Shown: positions 8,580 to 16,872, numbered from the stretch's first letter. The stretch is 64,000 bases of DNA from G963666895 sp963666895 (GCA_963666895.2 CAXXNS010000010.1:434001-498000); one strand, 5' to 3'. The notes: generated from the sequence alone by a model not told the origin. Program-made: numbers and translations.

Positions 8580-9980
8580 TTACGGGCTTGCCGCCCCGCC
8601 TCCGCCGCCCTCGTCCCGGCACTTGGGGCAACCGACCAGGGTGAACCAGCCAAAGAACCAGGAAATCACCGAGGCGAGCAGAATGCCCAGCTTGACCTTG
8701 CCCAGCAGGGACGAGTCCGTGAAGGCCAGGTTGCCGATGAAGAGCGACATGGTGAACCCGATACCGGCCAGAAAGCCCGCCCCCAGGATATGCCGCATGG
8801 TCACGTTCTCGGGCAGCCGGGCCAGGCCCGTGCGGACCACCAGCCAGGCCGCTCCGGCCACCCCCAGGGGTTTGCCCAGGGCCAGGCCCAGCATGACGCC
8901 GACGCACACGGGGTGGGACAGGCTCTCCATGAACCCGGCCTGGAACTCGATGCCCGCGTTGCTCAAGGCGAACAACGGAACAACGACAAAGGTCACCCAG
9001 CCGATCAAGTTGTGTTCGATGCGCTGCAACGGGGTCTCGGCCGAACGGCTGACCATCTCCAGCTGCATGAGCGCGGCATGCTGGTCCGGATTCTTCAGCA
9101 CGCAGGGCTCACGAAGCGAACTTTGCCCGGATTTTTCATGGCAATCGCGAAAGCGGTTCAAATACTTGCCGGCCAGTTCAAGAAATTCCCCGGGCGAGCT
9201 CTTCACCTGCGCCGGTATGGTCGTGGCCAGCAGCACGCCGGCCAGGGTGGCGTGGATCCCGGACTTGAGCAGAAAATACCACAGCAGAACCCCAACCAGG
9301 AGATAGGGCAGGGGCGACCGCACGTGGATCAGGTTGAAGACCAGCAGGACGGCCAGCGAACCAATCGCCCAATACAGCGGCACAACGGCCAGCTTGGAGG
9401 TGTAGAACAGGGCTATGACCAGCACCGCGCCGATATCGTCCACAATGGCCAGCGCGGCCAGAAAAACCTTGAGGGACAAGGGAATGCGCTTGCCCATCAT
9501 GGCCAGCAGGCCCAGGGCGAAGGCGATGTCCGTGGCCATGGGAATCCCCCAGCCGACGGCCGCGGGCTTTCCGGCGGTCACGGCCAGATAGAGCCCGACC
9601 GGTACCAGCATGCCGCCCAAGGCTCCGGCGAGCGGCAGGACCGCGGCGCGGAACTCGGCCAGCTCCCCGACCCGAAACTCGCGTTTGATCTCCAACCCCA
9701 CCAGCAAAAAGAAGAACGCCATGAGCCCGTCGTTGACCCACAGGTGAAGGGGCTTCTCAATGGCGAACACCCCCTCCAGGCCGACGACCAGGATCGCATC
9801 CTGGACGGCGTGGTAGGCCTTGGCCAGCCCGAAATTAACCACGCCCAGCGCGAAGACCACGCAGACGATGAGAACCACCCCGGAAGACGCTTCGTAGTCG
9901 AAGAACCGCTGAAATGGACCGATCAGGCGATCGACGGGGTCTTCCCGACCGAATCTGGGCTGCGGGATGCGTTTCACCAT
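8580..9980 (-). CDS. nhaA: Na+/H+ antiporter NhaA
   Basis: An inner-membrane antiporter of 466 residues that exchanges external protons for internal sodium. About twelve hydrophobic segments are visible. The ion-binding pair is in LAALAIVDDIGAVLVIALF, matching the two adjacent aspartates of the E. coli enzyme, and GWGIPMATDIAFALG matches helix IV. It is longer than E. coli NhaA because of a hydrophilic insert (about residues 275-325) and a Cys- and Gly-rich tail (CPKCRDEGGGGG). The start is the ATG at 9978-9980 behind GGAGGAGGAC. It is a single-gene unit. Confidence 0.95.
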   Translation of the reverse strand: MVKRIPQPRFGREDPVDRLIGPFQRFFDYEASSGVVLIVCVVFALGVVNFGLAKAYHAVQDAILVVGLEGVFAIEKPLHLWVNDGLMAFFFLLVGLEIKREFRVGELAEFRAAVLPLAGALGGMLVPVGLYLAVTAGKPAAVGWGIPMATDIAFALGLLAMMGKRIPLSLKVFLAALAIVDDIGAVLVIALFYTSKLAVVPLYWAIGSLAVLLVFNLIHVRSPLPYLLVGVLLWYFLLKSGIHATLAGVLLATTIPAQVKSSPGEFLELAGKYLNRFRDCHEKSGQSSLREPCVLKNPDQHAALMQLEMVSRSAETPLQRIEHNLIGWVTFVVVPLFALSNAGIEFQAGFMESLSHPVCVGVMLGLALGKPLGVAGAAWLVVRTGLARLPENVTMRHILGAGFLAGIGFTMSLFIGNLAFTDSSLLGKVKLGILLASVISWFFGWFTLVGCPKCRDEGGGGGAASP

Positions 9981-10122
9981 GTCCTCCTCCAGAATCACAG
10001 GTCTTTGGGATACGCATTTCCAGCCTACCACGACTCAGGCCTGAAATCATCCGCCCCCTGCGCTCCGGCCGCCTGCTCCCCCCTCCGAACCCGCCAAGCC
10101 TGTCCATGAATACCGAAATTCC

Positions 10123-10152
10123 TTGCTCGACAAATCCGTTCGATGATATATT
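10123..10152 (+). promoter_or_regulatory. Candidate sigma-70-type promoter
   Basis: TTGCTC, an 18-bp spacer, and TATATT lie 69 bp ahead of the plus-strand gene at 10221, in a locally AT-rich stretch. This is a pattern match only. Confidence 0.35.
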
Positions 10153-10220
10153 TATGATAGGTATTCTCGTGTTTCCGTGCATAGGCAAACCAATAGGCAA
10201 ACTCTTTCGGAGGCGACACC

Positions 10221-10706
10221 ATGCCCATGATGTCCTTTCACGTGACCCTCACCGTTAAACCCGACAAACGCCAGGACGCGCAGGACGCGGCCGACGATCT
10301 CTTCCAGTTGTGGCGAAAGCAGGCGAAAGAATGCGAATGGGATGAATCCGGCGCCTGCGAACTCGTACTGCGCTACAACAAGGACAACGGAGACTTCGCC
10401 TTTGACTCCGGCGGAGAGCGGGACATGCCGACCTGGATGGCGGACGACACGCACGCCATCCTCAACGACATCGGCAGACATGCCGCGTGTCCGACCGTGG
10501 TGCAGCGCACCATGGACGGAAGCACGACCTCCTTCGCCGTTGGCGGAACCCCGGAGGGGAAAAAACTGGCCGCCTACCGCTCCAAGATCGAGGCCGCGGT
10601 CCTGGCCCTGGAAGAGATCAGGGAAAGCCTGGACGACGACTTCGCCGAGGAGGTCAAGCGCGTCCAGGTGGGCCTCCAGGCCCTGCTGGCCAATTGCCCG
10701 ACCTGA
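10221..10706 (+). CDS. Conserved-looking cytoplasmic protein of unknown function
   Basis: I do not recognise this 161-residue protein. It has no signal peptide or membrane helix, is acidic, and reads as one alpha/beta domain (FHVTLTVKPDK at the start, VLRYNKDNGDFAFDSGG in the middle) followed by a charged helical tail (LALEEIRESLDDDFAEEVKR). GGAGG precedes the ATG by seven bases. It stands alone between nhaA (opposite strand) and the 3' end of rlmN, with its own candidate promoter and terminator. Confidence 0.75.
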   Translation: MPMMSFHVTLTVKPDKRQDAQDAADDLFQLWRKQAKECEWDESGACELVLRYNKDNGDFAFDSGGERDMPTWMADDTHAILNDIGRHAACPTVVQRTMDGSTTSFAVGGTPEGKKLAAYRSKIEAAVLALEEIRESLDDDFAEEVKRVQVGLQALLANCPT

Positions 10707-10726
10707 TCCACAAGGCGTCCCACACG

Positions 10727-10760
10727 CGGCCGGATGGGAGAAATTCTATCCGGCCGTTTT
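10727..10760 (+). terminator. Intrinsic terminator overlapping the rlmN stop
   Basis: CGGCCGGAT and ATCCGGCCG form a perfect nine-base stem with a 12-base loop, followed by TTTT. It ends the gene at 10221 and overlaps the last codons of the convergent rlmN. Confidence 0.75.
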
Positions 10761-11807
10761 CCTTGGCCCCTGGGATCCGGCCAGCTGGCCGCAGGCGGCC
10801 TCGATGTCCTGGCCCATGGAGCGGCGGATGGTGGCGGTCATGCCCCGGTCCCACAGGTACTTCTCGAACCGCTCCACCTGGTCCGGGTCCGGCGCGTCGT
10901 ACGGCATGTTGCGGCTGGGGTTGTAGGCGATGAGGTTGACCTTGCAGCGGCGATTGGCCAGCAGGTCGGCCAGCTGCTTGGCGTGATCCAGGGAGTCGTT
11001 GACCCCCTTGAGCAGCAGGTACTCGTAGGTGATGCGCTCCCTGGGGCGCATGGGAAAGGCGTCCAGTGCGGCCATGAGCTCGTCCAGATGGACCTTGGCC
11101 GCCTTGGGCATGATCCGGGCCCGAAGCTCCTGGGTGGGGGCGTGCAGGCTGATGGCGGGCAGGGCCAGGCCGGACTCGCCCAGCACCTTGAGCTTGTCCG
11201 GAAAGCCCACCGTGGACACGGTGGACCGCCGCCAGCTCATGTTCAGCCCGGTGTCGGACTGCAGCGACTCCAGGGCGGCCAGCACGGTGTCCAGATTGAG
11301 CAGGGGCTCGCCCATGCCCATGAACACCAGGTTCCTGAGCGGCTCCAGCTCGTTGGCCGCCAAGTGGGCCCGGCCCACCAGCACCTGGCCCAGGATCTCG
11401 CCATGGGTCAGGTTGCGGGTGAAGCCCAGGGTGGCCGTGGAGCAGAAGGTGCAGCCCATGGCGCAGCCCACCTGGGTGGACAAGCACTGGGTGTAGCGGC
11501 CGCGCGCCCCCGGGATGAGCACTGTTTCTATACGCTCGCCGTCGGCCAGGCCGAGCAGGAACTTGACCGTGCCGTCCCGGGACGTCCGCACCACCTCCAC
11601 CGTGGGCCAGACCACGGCCGCCTTTGCGGCCAGCTCGGCGCGCAACTCCTTGGACAGATTGGTCATGGCCTCGAAGTCCTGAGCGTCCTTTTGCCACAGC
11701 CATTGCCAGACCTGGTCCGCGCGGAAGCGCGGCAGGCCGAGCCCGCTGGTGACGAAGTCCTCCAGCTGGGCGTGGGTGAGGTCGAGCAGGTTGGGCAGAG
11801 CGGTCAT
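10746..11807 (-). CDS. rlmN: Dual-specificity rRNA/tRNA (adenine-C2) methyltransferase, radical SAM
   Basis: A protein of 353 residues that methylates A2503 of 23S rRNA and A37 of some tRNAs. The radical-SAM cluster is CAMGCTFC (Cys 115, 119 and 122), followed by the SAM-binding VFMGMGEPLLN. The C-terminal part has EYLLLKGVNDS and NLIAYNPSRNMPY, typical of RlmN. The start is the ATG at 11805-11807, where the family similarity begins, although its ribosome site is weak. Its 3' end overlaps the terminator of the convergent neighbour. Confidence 0.95.
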   Translation of the reverse strand: MTALPNLLDLTHAQLEDFVTSGLGLPRFRADQVWQWLWQKDAQDFEAMTNLSKELRAELAAKAAVVWPTVEVVRTSRDGTVKFLLGLADGERIETVLIPGARGRYTQCLSTQVGCAMGCTFCSTATLGFTRNLTHGEILGQVLVGRAHLAANELEPLRNLVFMGMGEPLLNLDTVLAALESLQSDTGLNMSWRRSTVSTVGFPDKLKVLGESGLALPAISLHAPTQELRARIMPKAAKVHLDELMAALDAFPMRPRERITYEYLLLKGVNDSLDHAKQLADLLANRRCKVNLIAYNPSRNMPYDAPDPDQVERFEKYLWDRGMTATIRRSMGQDIEAACGQLAGSQGPRKTAG

Positions 11808-11893
11808 GGCCGGACAAGAGTGGGGCCGCACGGCCCGGCTGTCAAGACGGGAACGGGGTTGGCAAGTTCCCGGGTCTGCTGTATGCCCTGGGC

Positions 11894-12055
11894 ATGCTGA
11901 CCAAGGTGGCCATTGTTCTTTTCTGCCTCGTCCTGCTCTTCGGCCTGGGCCGCAAATCCCGCCCGGGCCAGGCCCGCCGGACCACCAACCTGCTCCTGGG
12001 GCTCATCGTGGCCCTGCTGGTACTGACCCTGATCACGTCACTGATGCGCGGATGA
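11894..12055 (+). CDS. Small two-helix membrane protein coupled to an EamA transporter
   Basis: A 53-residue open frame too short for usual gene-calling cut-offs. It encodes two hydrophobic helices (about residues 4-18 and 33-50) separated by a basic loop (GRKSRPGQARRT). Its TGA overlaps the ATG of the transporter as ATGA, so translation is probably coupled. Codon use (strong G/C third positions) matches a real gene. Function unknown; it could be an accessory subunit or a stability partner of the transporter. The ribosome site is weak (CTGGGC), which lowers confidence. Confidence 0.6.
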   Translation: MLTKVAIVLFCLVLLFGLGRKSRPGQARRTTNLLLGLIVALLVLTLITSLMRG

Positions 12056-13035
12056 CCCTGACCTATCTCAAGCTGGCCCTCACGGCCACCTTCTGGGGAG
12101 GAACCTTCATCGCCGGGCGCATGCTGGCCGACATGGGCGCGCTCCCGGGCGCGTTCCTGCGCTTCGTGGTGGCCACGCTCTTTCTCCTGACCGCCTGCGT
12201 CCGGGCCGAGGGCTGCCTGCCCCGGCTCGGATTCCGCCCGTTCCTGGGCGTGCTGGCCCTGGGCCTGACCGGGGTCTTCCTGTACAACTGGTTCTTCCTG
12301 TCCGGCCTGCAGACCGTGGACGCGGGCCACGCCTCCCTGATCATCGCAGCCATGCCCGCGGTCATCGCCGTGCTCTCGGCCCTGCTGTTCAAGGAATCGT
12401 TCGGGCCGCGCAAGGCCCTGGGCGTGGCCACCTGCGTGTGCGGGGCCCTGGTGGTCATCTCACGGGGCGACCCCCTGGCCATCGTGGACCGCGTCTCGGC
12501 CGGAGACCTGTGGATTCTGGGCTGCATCGGTTCCTGGACCGCCTACTCCCTGCTGGGCAAGAAGGTCATGGAGCACATGACGCCCCTGGGCGCGGTGACC
12601 TGGTCGTCCCTGCTGGGCTGCCTGCTGCTGCTGCCCGCGGCCCTGGCCACGGGCCTGGCGAGCGACCTGGCCCAGGCCGGGCCTGCCGAATGGGGCGCGG
12701 TCGTCTATCTGGGCGTGTTCGGCACGGGCCTGGGCTTCACCTGGTACTACCAGGGCATCCGCAGCCTGGGGCCCGCCCGGGCGGGCGTGTTCATCAACCT
12801 GGTGCCGGTGAACGCCGTGGTCATGGGCTGGCTGATCCTGGGCGAGTCCGTGGGCTGGTCCCTGCTGGCCGGGGCCGGGCTGGTCCTGACCGGGGTCTGG
12901 CTGGTCAACCGTCCCGCGCCGTCCTCGCCCCTGGCCCGGCTGGCCGAGGAGGGCTGCCCTGAGGATGCGGGCCAGGGCTCCGAAGAGGACTGCGACAAGG
13001 ATCGTGGCAAGGGCTCGGGCGGTGCAAAGATTTGA
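12052..13035 (+). CDS. EamA-family (DMT superfamily) exporter
   Basis: An inner-membrane protein of 327 residues with ten predicted helices formed by two EamA repeats: the first starts LALTATFWGGTFIAGRML and the second around GDLWILGCIGSWTAYSLLGK. The family exports amino acids and other small metabolites; the substrate is not readable here. The tail after about residue 290 is hydrophilic and strongly charged (EDAGQGSEEDCDKDRGKG), unusual for the family. It overlaps the preceding small membrane protein by four bases. Confidence 0.88.
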   Translation: MTLTYLKLALTATFWGGTFIAGRMLADMGALPGAFLRFVVATLFLLTACVRAEGCLPRLGFRPFLGVLALGLTGVFLYNWFFLSGLQTVDAGHASLIIAAMPAVIAVLSALLFKESFGPRKALGVATCVCGALVVISRGDPLAIVDRVSAGDLWILGCIGSWTAYSLLGKKVMEHMTPLGAVTWSSLLGCLLLLPAALATGLASDLAQAGPAEWGAVVYLGVFGTGLGFTWYYQGIRSLGPARAGVFINLVPVNAVVMGWLILGESVGWSLLAGAGLVLTGVWLVNRPAPSSPLARLAEEGCPEDAGQGSEEDCDKDRGKGSGGAKI

Positions 13036-13175
13036 ACCAAAGGCAGGGGTCCGAGGGGCGCGGTTGAAAATCTTGTACCGGAACGGCCTGAACCAAACCT
13101 TGTTCTTTGATGAATATGCCTTGTATCTTTTTGAAATAGCAGGAAATAAAATTTAATTTCTCTTTCGGCCGACTT

Positions 13176-13190
13176 TGGCACGCCTATTGC
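13176..13190 (+). promoter_or_regulatory. Sigma-54 (RpoN) promoter
   Basis: TGGCACGCCTATTGC, followed by T, matches the -24/-12 consensus exactly at the GG and GC elements with ten bases between them. Transcription would start near 13202. It lies after an AT-rich stretch and drives either the terminator-ending leader that follows or the membrane protein at 13366. Confidence 0.7.
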
Positions 13191-13201
13191 TCTATTGAGA
13201 G

Positions 13202-13264
13202 TACCTACCTTGCAGCAACAGCGTTACGAGATAACAGCTCCCTCCGGGGAGCTTTCTCGTTTTT
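13202..13264 (+). ncRNA. Candidate sigma-54-dependent small RNA or terminated leader
   Basis: From the predicted start at about 13202 to the T-run at 13260-13264 there are only about 63 bases, and they end in a strong intrinsic terminator. No convincing start codon with a ribosome site lies inside. The element is therefore either an independent small RNA or an attenuated leader for the gene at 13366. The class is not recognised. Confidence 0.45.
13227..13264 (+). terminator. Intrinsic terminator of the candidate small RNA
   Basis: An inner stem AGCTCCC / GGGAGCT closes a TCCG loop. An outer stem CGAGA / TCTCG extends it across a small internal loop, and TTTTT follows directly. Confidence 0.75.
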
Positions 13265-13365
13265 GGCGTCCTGCCATGCCCCCGCCTTGCCATCCCCGCC
13301 CAGCAGCGCTAGAAGACCTGAACCTGTCCAACCTACTATCGGTCCAACCTTTGCCGGAGGGCGCC

Positions 13366-13779
13366 ATGCTGCGGAACATCCCCACCCTGGCCTTTGTGGT
13401 TATCGCGTACAACATTCTGGCCTTTGTCTACCCCGAGGGCCTGACCGCCATCCTGTTCTCCCTGTCTTTGCCCTCGGGCGACCTCATGCCCTTCACCACC
13501 GGGGCCCTGCTCCTGGCCGTGACCACCATCCTGCTGTTCATCGAGATCCTCAAGGCCACGCGCACGGGCAGCTCCTCCATCATCGACCACGTCCTGTCCA
13601 TGCTCCTGTTCGTGGCCTGCCTGGTGGAATTCCTGCTGGTCAAGGGCCTCGGCGGGCCGGTCTTCTTCCTGATCATGCTGACCACCCTGCTGGACGTGAT
13701 AGCCGGGTTCACCATCACCATCACCGCTGCCCGACGCGACTTCAACATGGGCGGCGGCGAGGGGGTCATGGGCGGCTAA
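13366..13779 (+). CDS. Four-helix membrane protein of unknown function
   Basis: A 137-residue protein with four hydrophobic segments: FVVIAYNILAFVY, TTGALLLAVTTILLFIEIL, VLSMLLFVACLVEFLLV and VFFLIMLTTLLDVIAGFTITI. The tail is Gly-rich. I do not recognise the family. The start is the ATG at 13366 with GGAGG five bases upstream; the frame is open further upstream but would run through the terminator hairpin. It sits 176 bp downstream of the sigma-54 promoter, so it may be expressed by read-through under RpoN control. Confidence 0.75.
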   Translation: MLRNIPTLAFVVIAYNILAFVYPEGLTAILFSLSLPSGDLMPFTTGALLLAVTTILLFIEILKATRTGSSSIIDHVLSMLLFVACLVEFLLVKGLGGPVFFLIMLTTLLDVIAGFTITITAARRDFNMGGGEGVMGG

Positions 13780-13798
13780 CCCTCCCTGCCGACAACAA

Positions 13799-13846
13799 AA
13801 AAAACCGCCTCCGGGGTCGATCCCGGGGGCGGTTTCATTTTTTGGA
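13799..13846. terminator. Bidirectional intrinsic terminator
   Basis: AAACCGCCTCCGGG pairs with CCCGGGGGCGGTTT around a short loop, with A-runs on the left and CATTTTTT on the right. It separates the convergent membrane protein and PocR-domain gene. Confidence 0.88.
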
Positions 13847-13858
13847 CCGGAGTTGGGA

Positions 13859-14356
13859 TCAGTTCCGCAGCAACTCGTCCAACCGGCCCTCGATCCAGGC
13901 CACGGCCTCCTCGGCCCGGTTGCGCGACATGAACGGCACCTTGTCGGCCAGTTCCAAAAGGCTTTCCTCGTCAACCTCCATGGACTTGGCCGCCAGAAAG
14001 GTTTCCACCTCGCCGTCGTCCTCCAGCGCGCCACAGCCGCCCACCGTGCCCAGCAGGCTGCCGCTGACCTTCACCGGAACCACGATCTTGAGCATCCCCG
14101 CCTCGCAGGTCTCGATGAACGAGACCTTGCTCTCGACCATGCGCTTGATGCAGTGCTGCCCCGTGGGCGCACAGATGGCGGCCAACCCCTTGGGGTCGGT
14201 CTTGATGCGCTGGCACAGGGGGTTGCCCCAGTTGGCGTAGTCCGTGATGCGGACACCCTTGTCGTCGGTCACCGCGGCGTTGAACTGAAACCGCTCGTGA
14301 ATCTCCCTCTCAAAGTCCTTCCACTGGTCCAGGGTCAACAAGTCCGTCAGGGTCAT
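13859..14356 (-). CDS. Stand-alone PocR-type sensory domain protein
   Basis: A protein of 165 residues that is essentially one PocR domain, the ligand-sensing fold found in propanediol-utilisation regulators and many histidine kinases. Typical features are an aromatic-rich start, then Cys residues in NPLCQRIK, AICAPTGQHC and ETCEAGMLKIVVPV, then GTVGGCGAL. A short helical tail follows, with no output domain. It probably signals by protein contact. The start is the ATG at 14354-14356 with GGGAGG five bases upstream, preferred to a GTG two codons earlier. It lies downstream of the histidine kinase on the same strand, so the two may work together. Confidence 0.75.
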   Translation of the reverse strand: MTLTDLLTLDQWKDFEREIHERFQFNAAVTDDKGVRITDYANWGNPLCQRIKTDPKGLAAICAPTGQHCIKRMVESKVSFIETCEAGMLKIVVPVKVSGSLLGTVGGCGALEDDGEVETFLAAKSMEVDEESLLELADKVPFMSRNRAEEAVAWIEGRLDELLRN

Positions 14357-14470
14357 GCCCACCTCCCATATGGATACGAATCACCCTCGTGAATGCGCAC
14401 ACTACCGTGACCCGCGCTTTGGGGCAAGGAAACTCGACTGACCGATAAAGTTGATCTTTTTTCTGTAAAA

Positions 14471-15913
14471 TCAGGCAGCCGGAGCGCTGTGTGAAACGGG
14501 CACGGTAAAAACCACGGCTGTACCGGTGTCAAAACCGGGCGGCGGGCTCTGCACGAAAATCTCCCCGCCCATGCTGCGTACGATGTGGCGGCAGATGGCC
14601 AGGCCCAGGCCCGTGGACCCGTACTTGTTGGAGCGGTACTTTTCCACGGAGTAGAAGCGCTCGAAAATGCGCTCCTGGTCGCGCTTGGGAATGCCCGGGC
14701 CCAGGTCCCGGACCCGGAACTCGGCCAGGGAGCCCTTGACCTCCACGGTGACGTGCACCACGCCCTTGTCCGGGCCGAACTTGACGGCGTTCTCCACCAG
14801 GTTGCGGAACACCTGGGAAAGCTGGTCCTTGTCCGCGAACACCTTGGGCGGGCCGGCCGAACGGTCGGCCAGCTCGCCGTCCAGCTCGTCGCGCACCTCC
14901 ACGCCCTTGGCCCGGGCCATGGGCTCCACCCCCTCCAGGGCGATCTTCAGGGCCGCGCGCGGGTTCACCGGGCCGACCTCGAACCGCTGCTCCCTGGCCT
15001 CCAGCCGCGACAGGGACAGCAGGTCGTTGACCATCTTGCTCATGTGGTCCGCGTTCTTGAGGATGATGCGCAGGAACTTCTCCGCGGTCTGGGGCGGTGG
15101 CGGCGGGTCCCCGAGCAGGGTCTCGGCGTAGCCCTTGACCGAGGTCAGGGGCGTGCGGAGCTCGTGGGACACGTTGGCCGCGAAGTCACGGCGCATGGCC
15201 TCGGCCCTGCGGCGTTCGGAGATGTCGTGAAAGACCAGGATCAGGCCGAGACCCTGGGCGCTGTCCGCGGGCCGGACCACGTTGACCTCCCAGGTACGTT
15301 CGCCCAGCTCCACGGCCAGGCTGTGCAGGCCCCGGCCGCCGTTGCCCACCAGTTGGTCGCACAGATCCTGCAGTTCCGGGCTGCCCACCACCTCCAGGGG
15401 CCGCTTGCCGGTCACGTCCCCGGGCTGGTCCACGATCTCGCGCAGAGAGCTGTTCACGCTCTGGATGCGGCCGGACCGGTCCAGGACCATGACCCCGTCC
15501 CACATGCCGTCCAGCACGGCCTCGAGCTTCTCCTTCTGCTCGGTGATGGTGTCGAAGTGCTCGCCGATGCGCCCGGCCATCCAGTTGATGGCCGAAGCCA
15601 GCAACTCCAGCTCGCGGCCCGGGTAGAAGTCGATGCGCTGTTCCCAGCCTCCCTTGCCGATGGCCTCGGCCGTCTCGATCATGGTCCGTACGCTGCGGCC
15701 GAACCGCCGGGTCACGACCAGCATGGCCACGATGCCCCCGGCAAAGGCCAGGCCGAGCACGACCGTCGTGGCCTGGAAACAGTGGGTCGGGGTCTGGGAC
15801 AGGGGATCCAGGGAAAACCAGTACGCGGAAAGCAGGGCCAGGGCGGCCAGGGGGAGGGACCAGAAAGCCAGTTGCAGCTTGGTGGTCAGTGACTGCCGCC
15901 GAATGAAGCCCAT
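14471..15913 (-). CDS. phoR: PhoR-like sensor histidine kinase
   Basis: A protein of 480 residues. Two N-terminal transmembrane helices (about residues 14-31 and 47-68) flank a very short periplasmic loop. A HAMP-like linker, a PAS domain (LEAVLDGMWDGVMVLDRSGRI) and a HisKA domain with the phospho-accepting His in FAANVSHELRTPLTSVKGYA follow. The ATPase domain has N, G1 and G2 boxes: FRNLVENAVKFGPD, RDLGPGIPKRDQ and GSTGLGLAICRHIV. The response regulator gene lies three bases upstream. The layout is that of PhoR, which senses phosphate through the Pst system. No pst genes are in view, so the signal is inferred from the pairing and the domain order. Confidence 0.85.
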   Translation of the reverse strand: MGFIRRQSLTTKLQLAFWSLPLAALALLSAYWFSLDPLSQTPTHCFQATTVVLGLAFAGGIVAMLVVTRRFGRSVRTMIETAEAIGKGGWEQRIDFYPGRELELLASAINWMAGRIGEHFDTITEQKEKLEAVLDGMWDGVMVLDRSGRIQSVNSSLREIVDQPGDVTGKRPLEVVGSPELQDLCDQLVGNGGRGLHSLAVELGERTWEVNVVRPADSAQGLGLILVFHDISERRRAEAMRRDFAANVSHELRTPLTSVKGYAETLLGDPPPPPQTAEKFLRIILKNADHMSKMVNDLLSLSRLEAREQRFEVGPVNPRAALKIALEGVEPMARAKGVEVRDELDGELADRSAGPPKVFADKDQLSQVFRNLVENAVKFGPDKGVVHVTVEVKGSLAEFRVRDLGPGIPKRDQERIFERFYSVEKYRSNKYGSTGLGLAICRHIVRSMGGEIFVQSPPPGFDTGTAVVFTVPVSHSAPAA

Positions 15914-15916
15914 GGA

Positions 15917-16603
15917 TCAGCCCCGGAAACGGTAGCCCACCCCGCGCACGGTCTCGATGCGCTCGGCATAGGGGCCGAGCTTCTGCCGCAACCGGCGGAT
16001 GTGGGTGTCCACGGTGCGGGAATAGCCCTCGAAATGCGTATCCCAGACCGTGTCCAGGAGGTGGTCGCGGGTCTGCACCTTGCCTCGGCCCTGGATGAGC
16101 TCGGACAAGAGCTTGAACTCCGTGGCCGTGAGCGCCGACGCCGTCCCGTCCACCTCCAGGGAGTGGGCCTCGAAGTCCACGCGCAGGCCGTCCTTTTGCC
16201 AGACCTGGCCGCCGTCCGCGCCGCCGCCGTCCGCCCGGCGCATGACCGCCTTGATGCGCAGCACCAGCTCCCGGGGGCTGAAGGGCTTGACCACGTAGTC
16301 GTCCGCGCCCAGCTCCAGGCCCACGATGCGGTCCACCTCCTCGCCCTTGGCCGTGAGCATGATCACGGGCATGCCGGACAGGGTGGCGTCCTTCTTGAGC
16401 CGTCGGCAGACCTCCAGGCCGTCCATGCCGGGCAGCATGAGGTCCAGGATGACCAGGTTCGGACGCTGGATCTGGGCCATTTCCAGCCCGGTCAGCCCGT
16501 CTCCCGCGGACACGATCTCATAGCCCGCGCTCTCCAGGTTGTACTTCAGCAGCTCGCGGGTATCCTGATGGTCCTCGACAACGAGTATCTTCTTTTCAGA
16601 CAC
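15917..16603 (-). CDS. phoB: PhoB-like OmpR-family response regulator
   Basis: A DNA-binding regulator of 228 residues. The receiver domain has the acidic pair (VVEDHQDTREL), the phospho-accepting Asp in LVILDLMLPGMDG and the Lys in DYVVKPFSPREL. The C-terminal winged helix includes LTATEFKLLSELIQGRGKV and VDTHIRRLRQKLG. It is immediately upstream of the kinase gene in one transcript. The sequence upstream of it contains a candidate Pho box next to a -10 hexamer, which fits autoregulation. The exact name PhoB is inferred. Confidence 0.87.
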   Translation of the reverse strand: MSEKKILVVEDHQDTRELLKYNLESAGYEIVSAGDGLTGLEMAQIQRPNLVILDLMLPGMDGLEVCRRLKKDATLSGMPVIMLTAKGEEVDRIVGLELGADDYVVKPFSPRELVLRIKAVMRRADGGGADGGQVWQKDGLRVDFEAHSLEVDGTASALTATEFKLLSELIQGRGKVQTRDHLLDTVWDTHFEGYSRTVDTHIRRLRQKLGPYAERIETVRGVGYRFRG

Positions 16604-16663
16604 GTCGTGCTCCTTGTCCGCCCCTTGGCCGCGATCTCCACCACGGCCGGAATGGCCTTCCTC

Positions 16664-16694
16664 ATAATACGGGAATGTTACAATTGCATGACTC
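16664..16694 (-). promoter_or_regulatory. Candidate Pho box and -10 element for phoB
   Basis: On the minus strand GAGTCAT, four bases, then TTGTAAC resemble two PhoB half-sites (consensus CTGTCAT). TATTAT follows seven bases later. No normal -35 is seen, as expected of a PhoB-activated promoter. The half-sites each carry mismatches, so this is tentative. Confidence 0.35.
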
Positions 16695-16748
16695 TCACAA
16701 AAAAGCCGTCACAAAACAATCCCCTGCCCGGCCGGGCCCGGACGCAAC

Positions 16749-16872
16749 CAGGCTGTTCAAAAATGATGAGATGCAAGGCGCAAAAAAAGTTCAAGGCCGA
16801 CGCGTACTCTGCGTACGCGAGGGTTTGAATTTTTTGAAGCAACGCAGCAGATTGCCGTATTTCAACAGCCTG
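16749..16872. repeat. Dispersed palindromic repeat element (MITE/REP-like)
   Basis: About 124 bp begin CAGGCTGTTCAAAAAT and end ATTTCAACAGCCTG, near-perfect terminal inverted repeats. At the centre CGCGTAC and GTACGCG form a second stem-loop. The flanks are AT-rich and no protein is encoded. Similar CAGGCTGTTGAAAAA-ended elements are known from many proteobacterial genomes. It lies in the 335-bp gap between phoB and the small gene at 16939. Confidence 0.7.

Noticed and set aside
14211..14226. TGGCACAGGGGGTTGC resembling a sigma-54 promoter
   Set aside because: The spacing is one base too long and it lies inside the PocR coding sequence.
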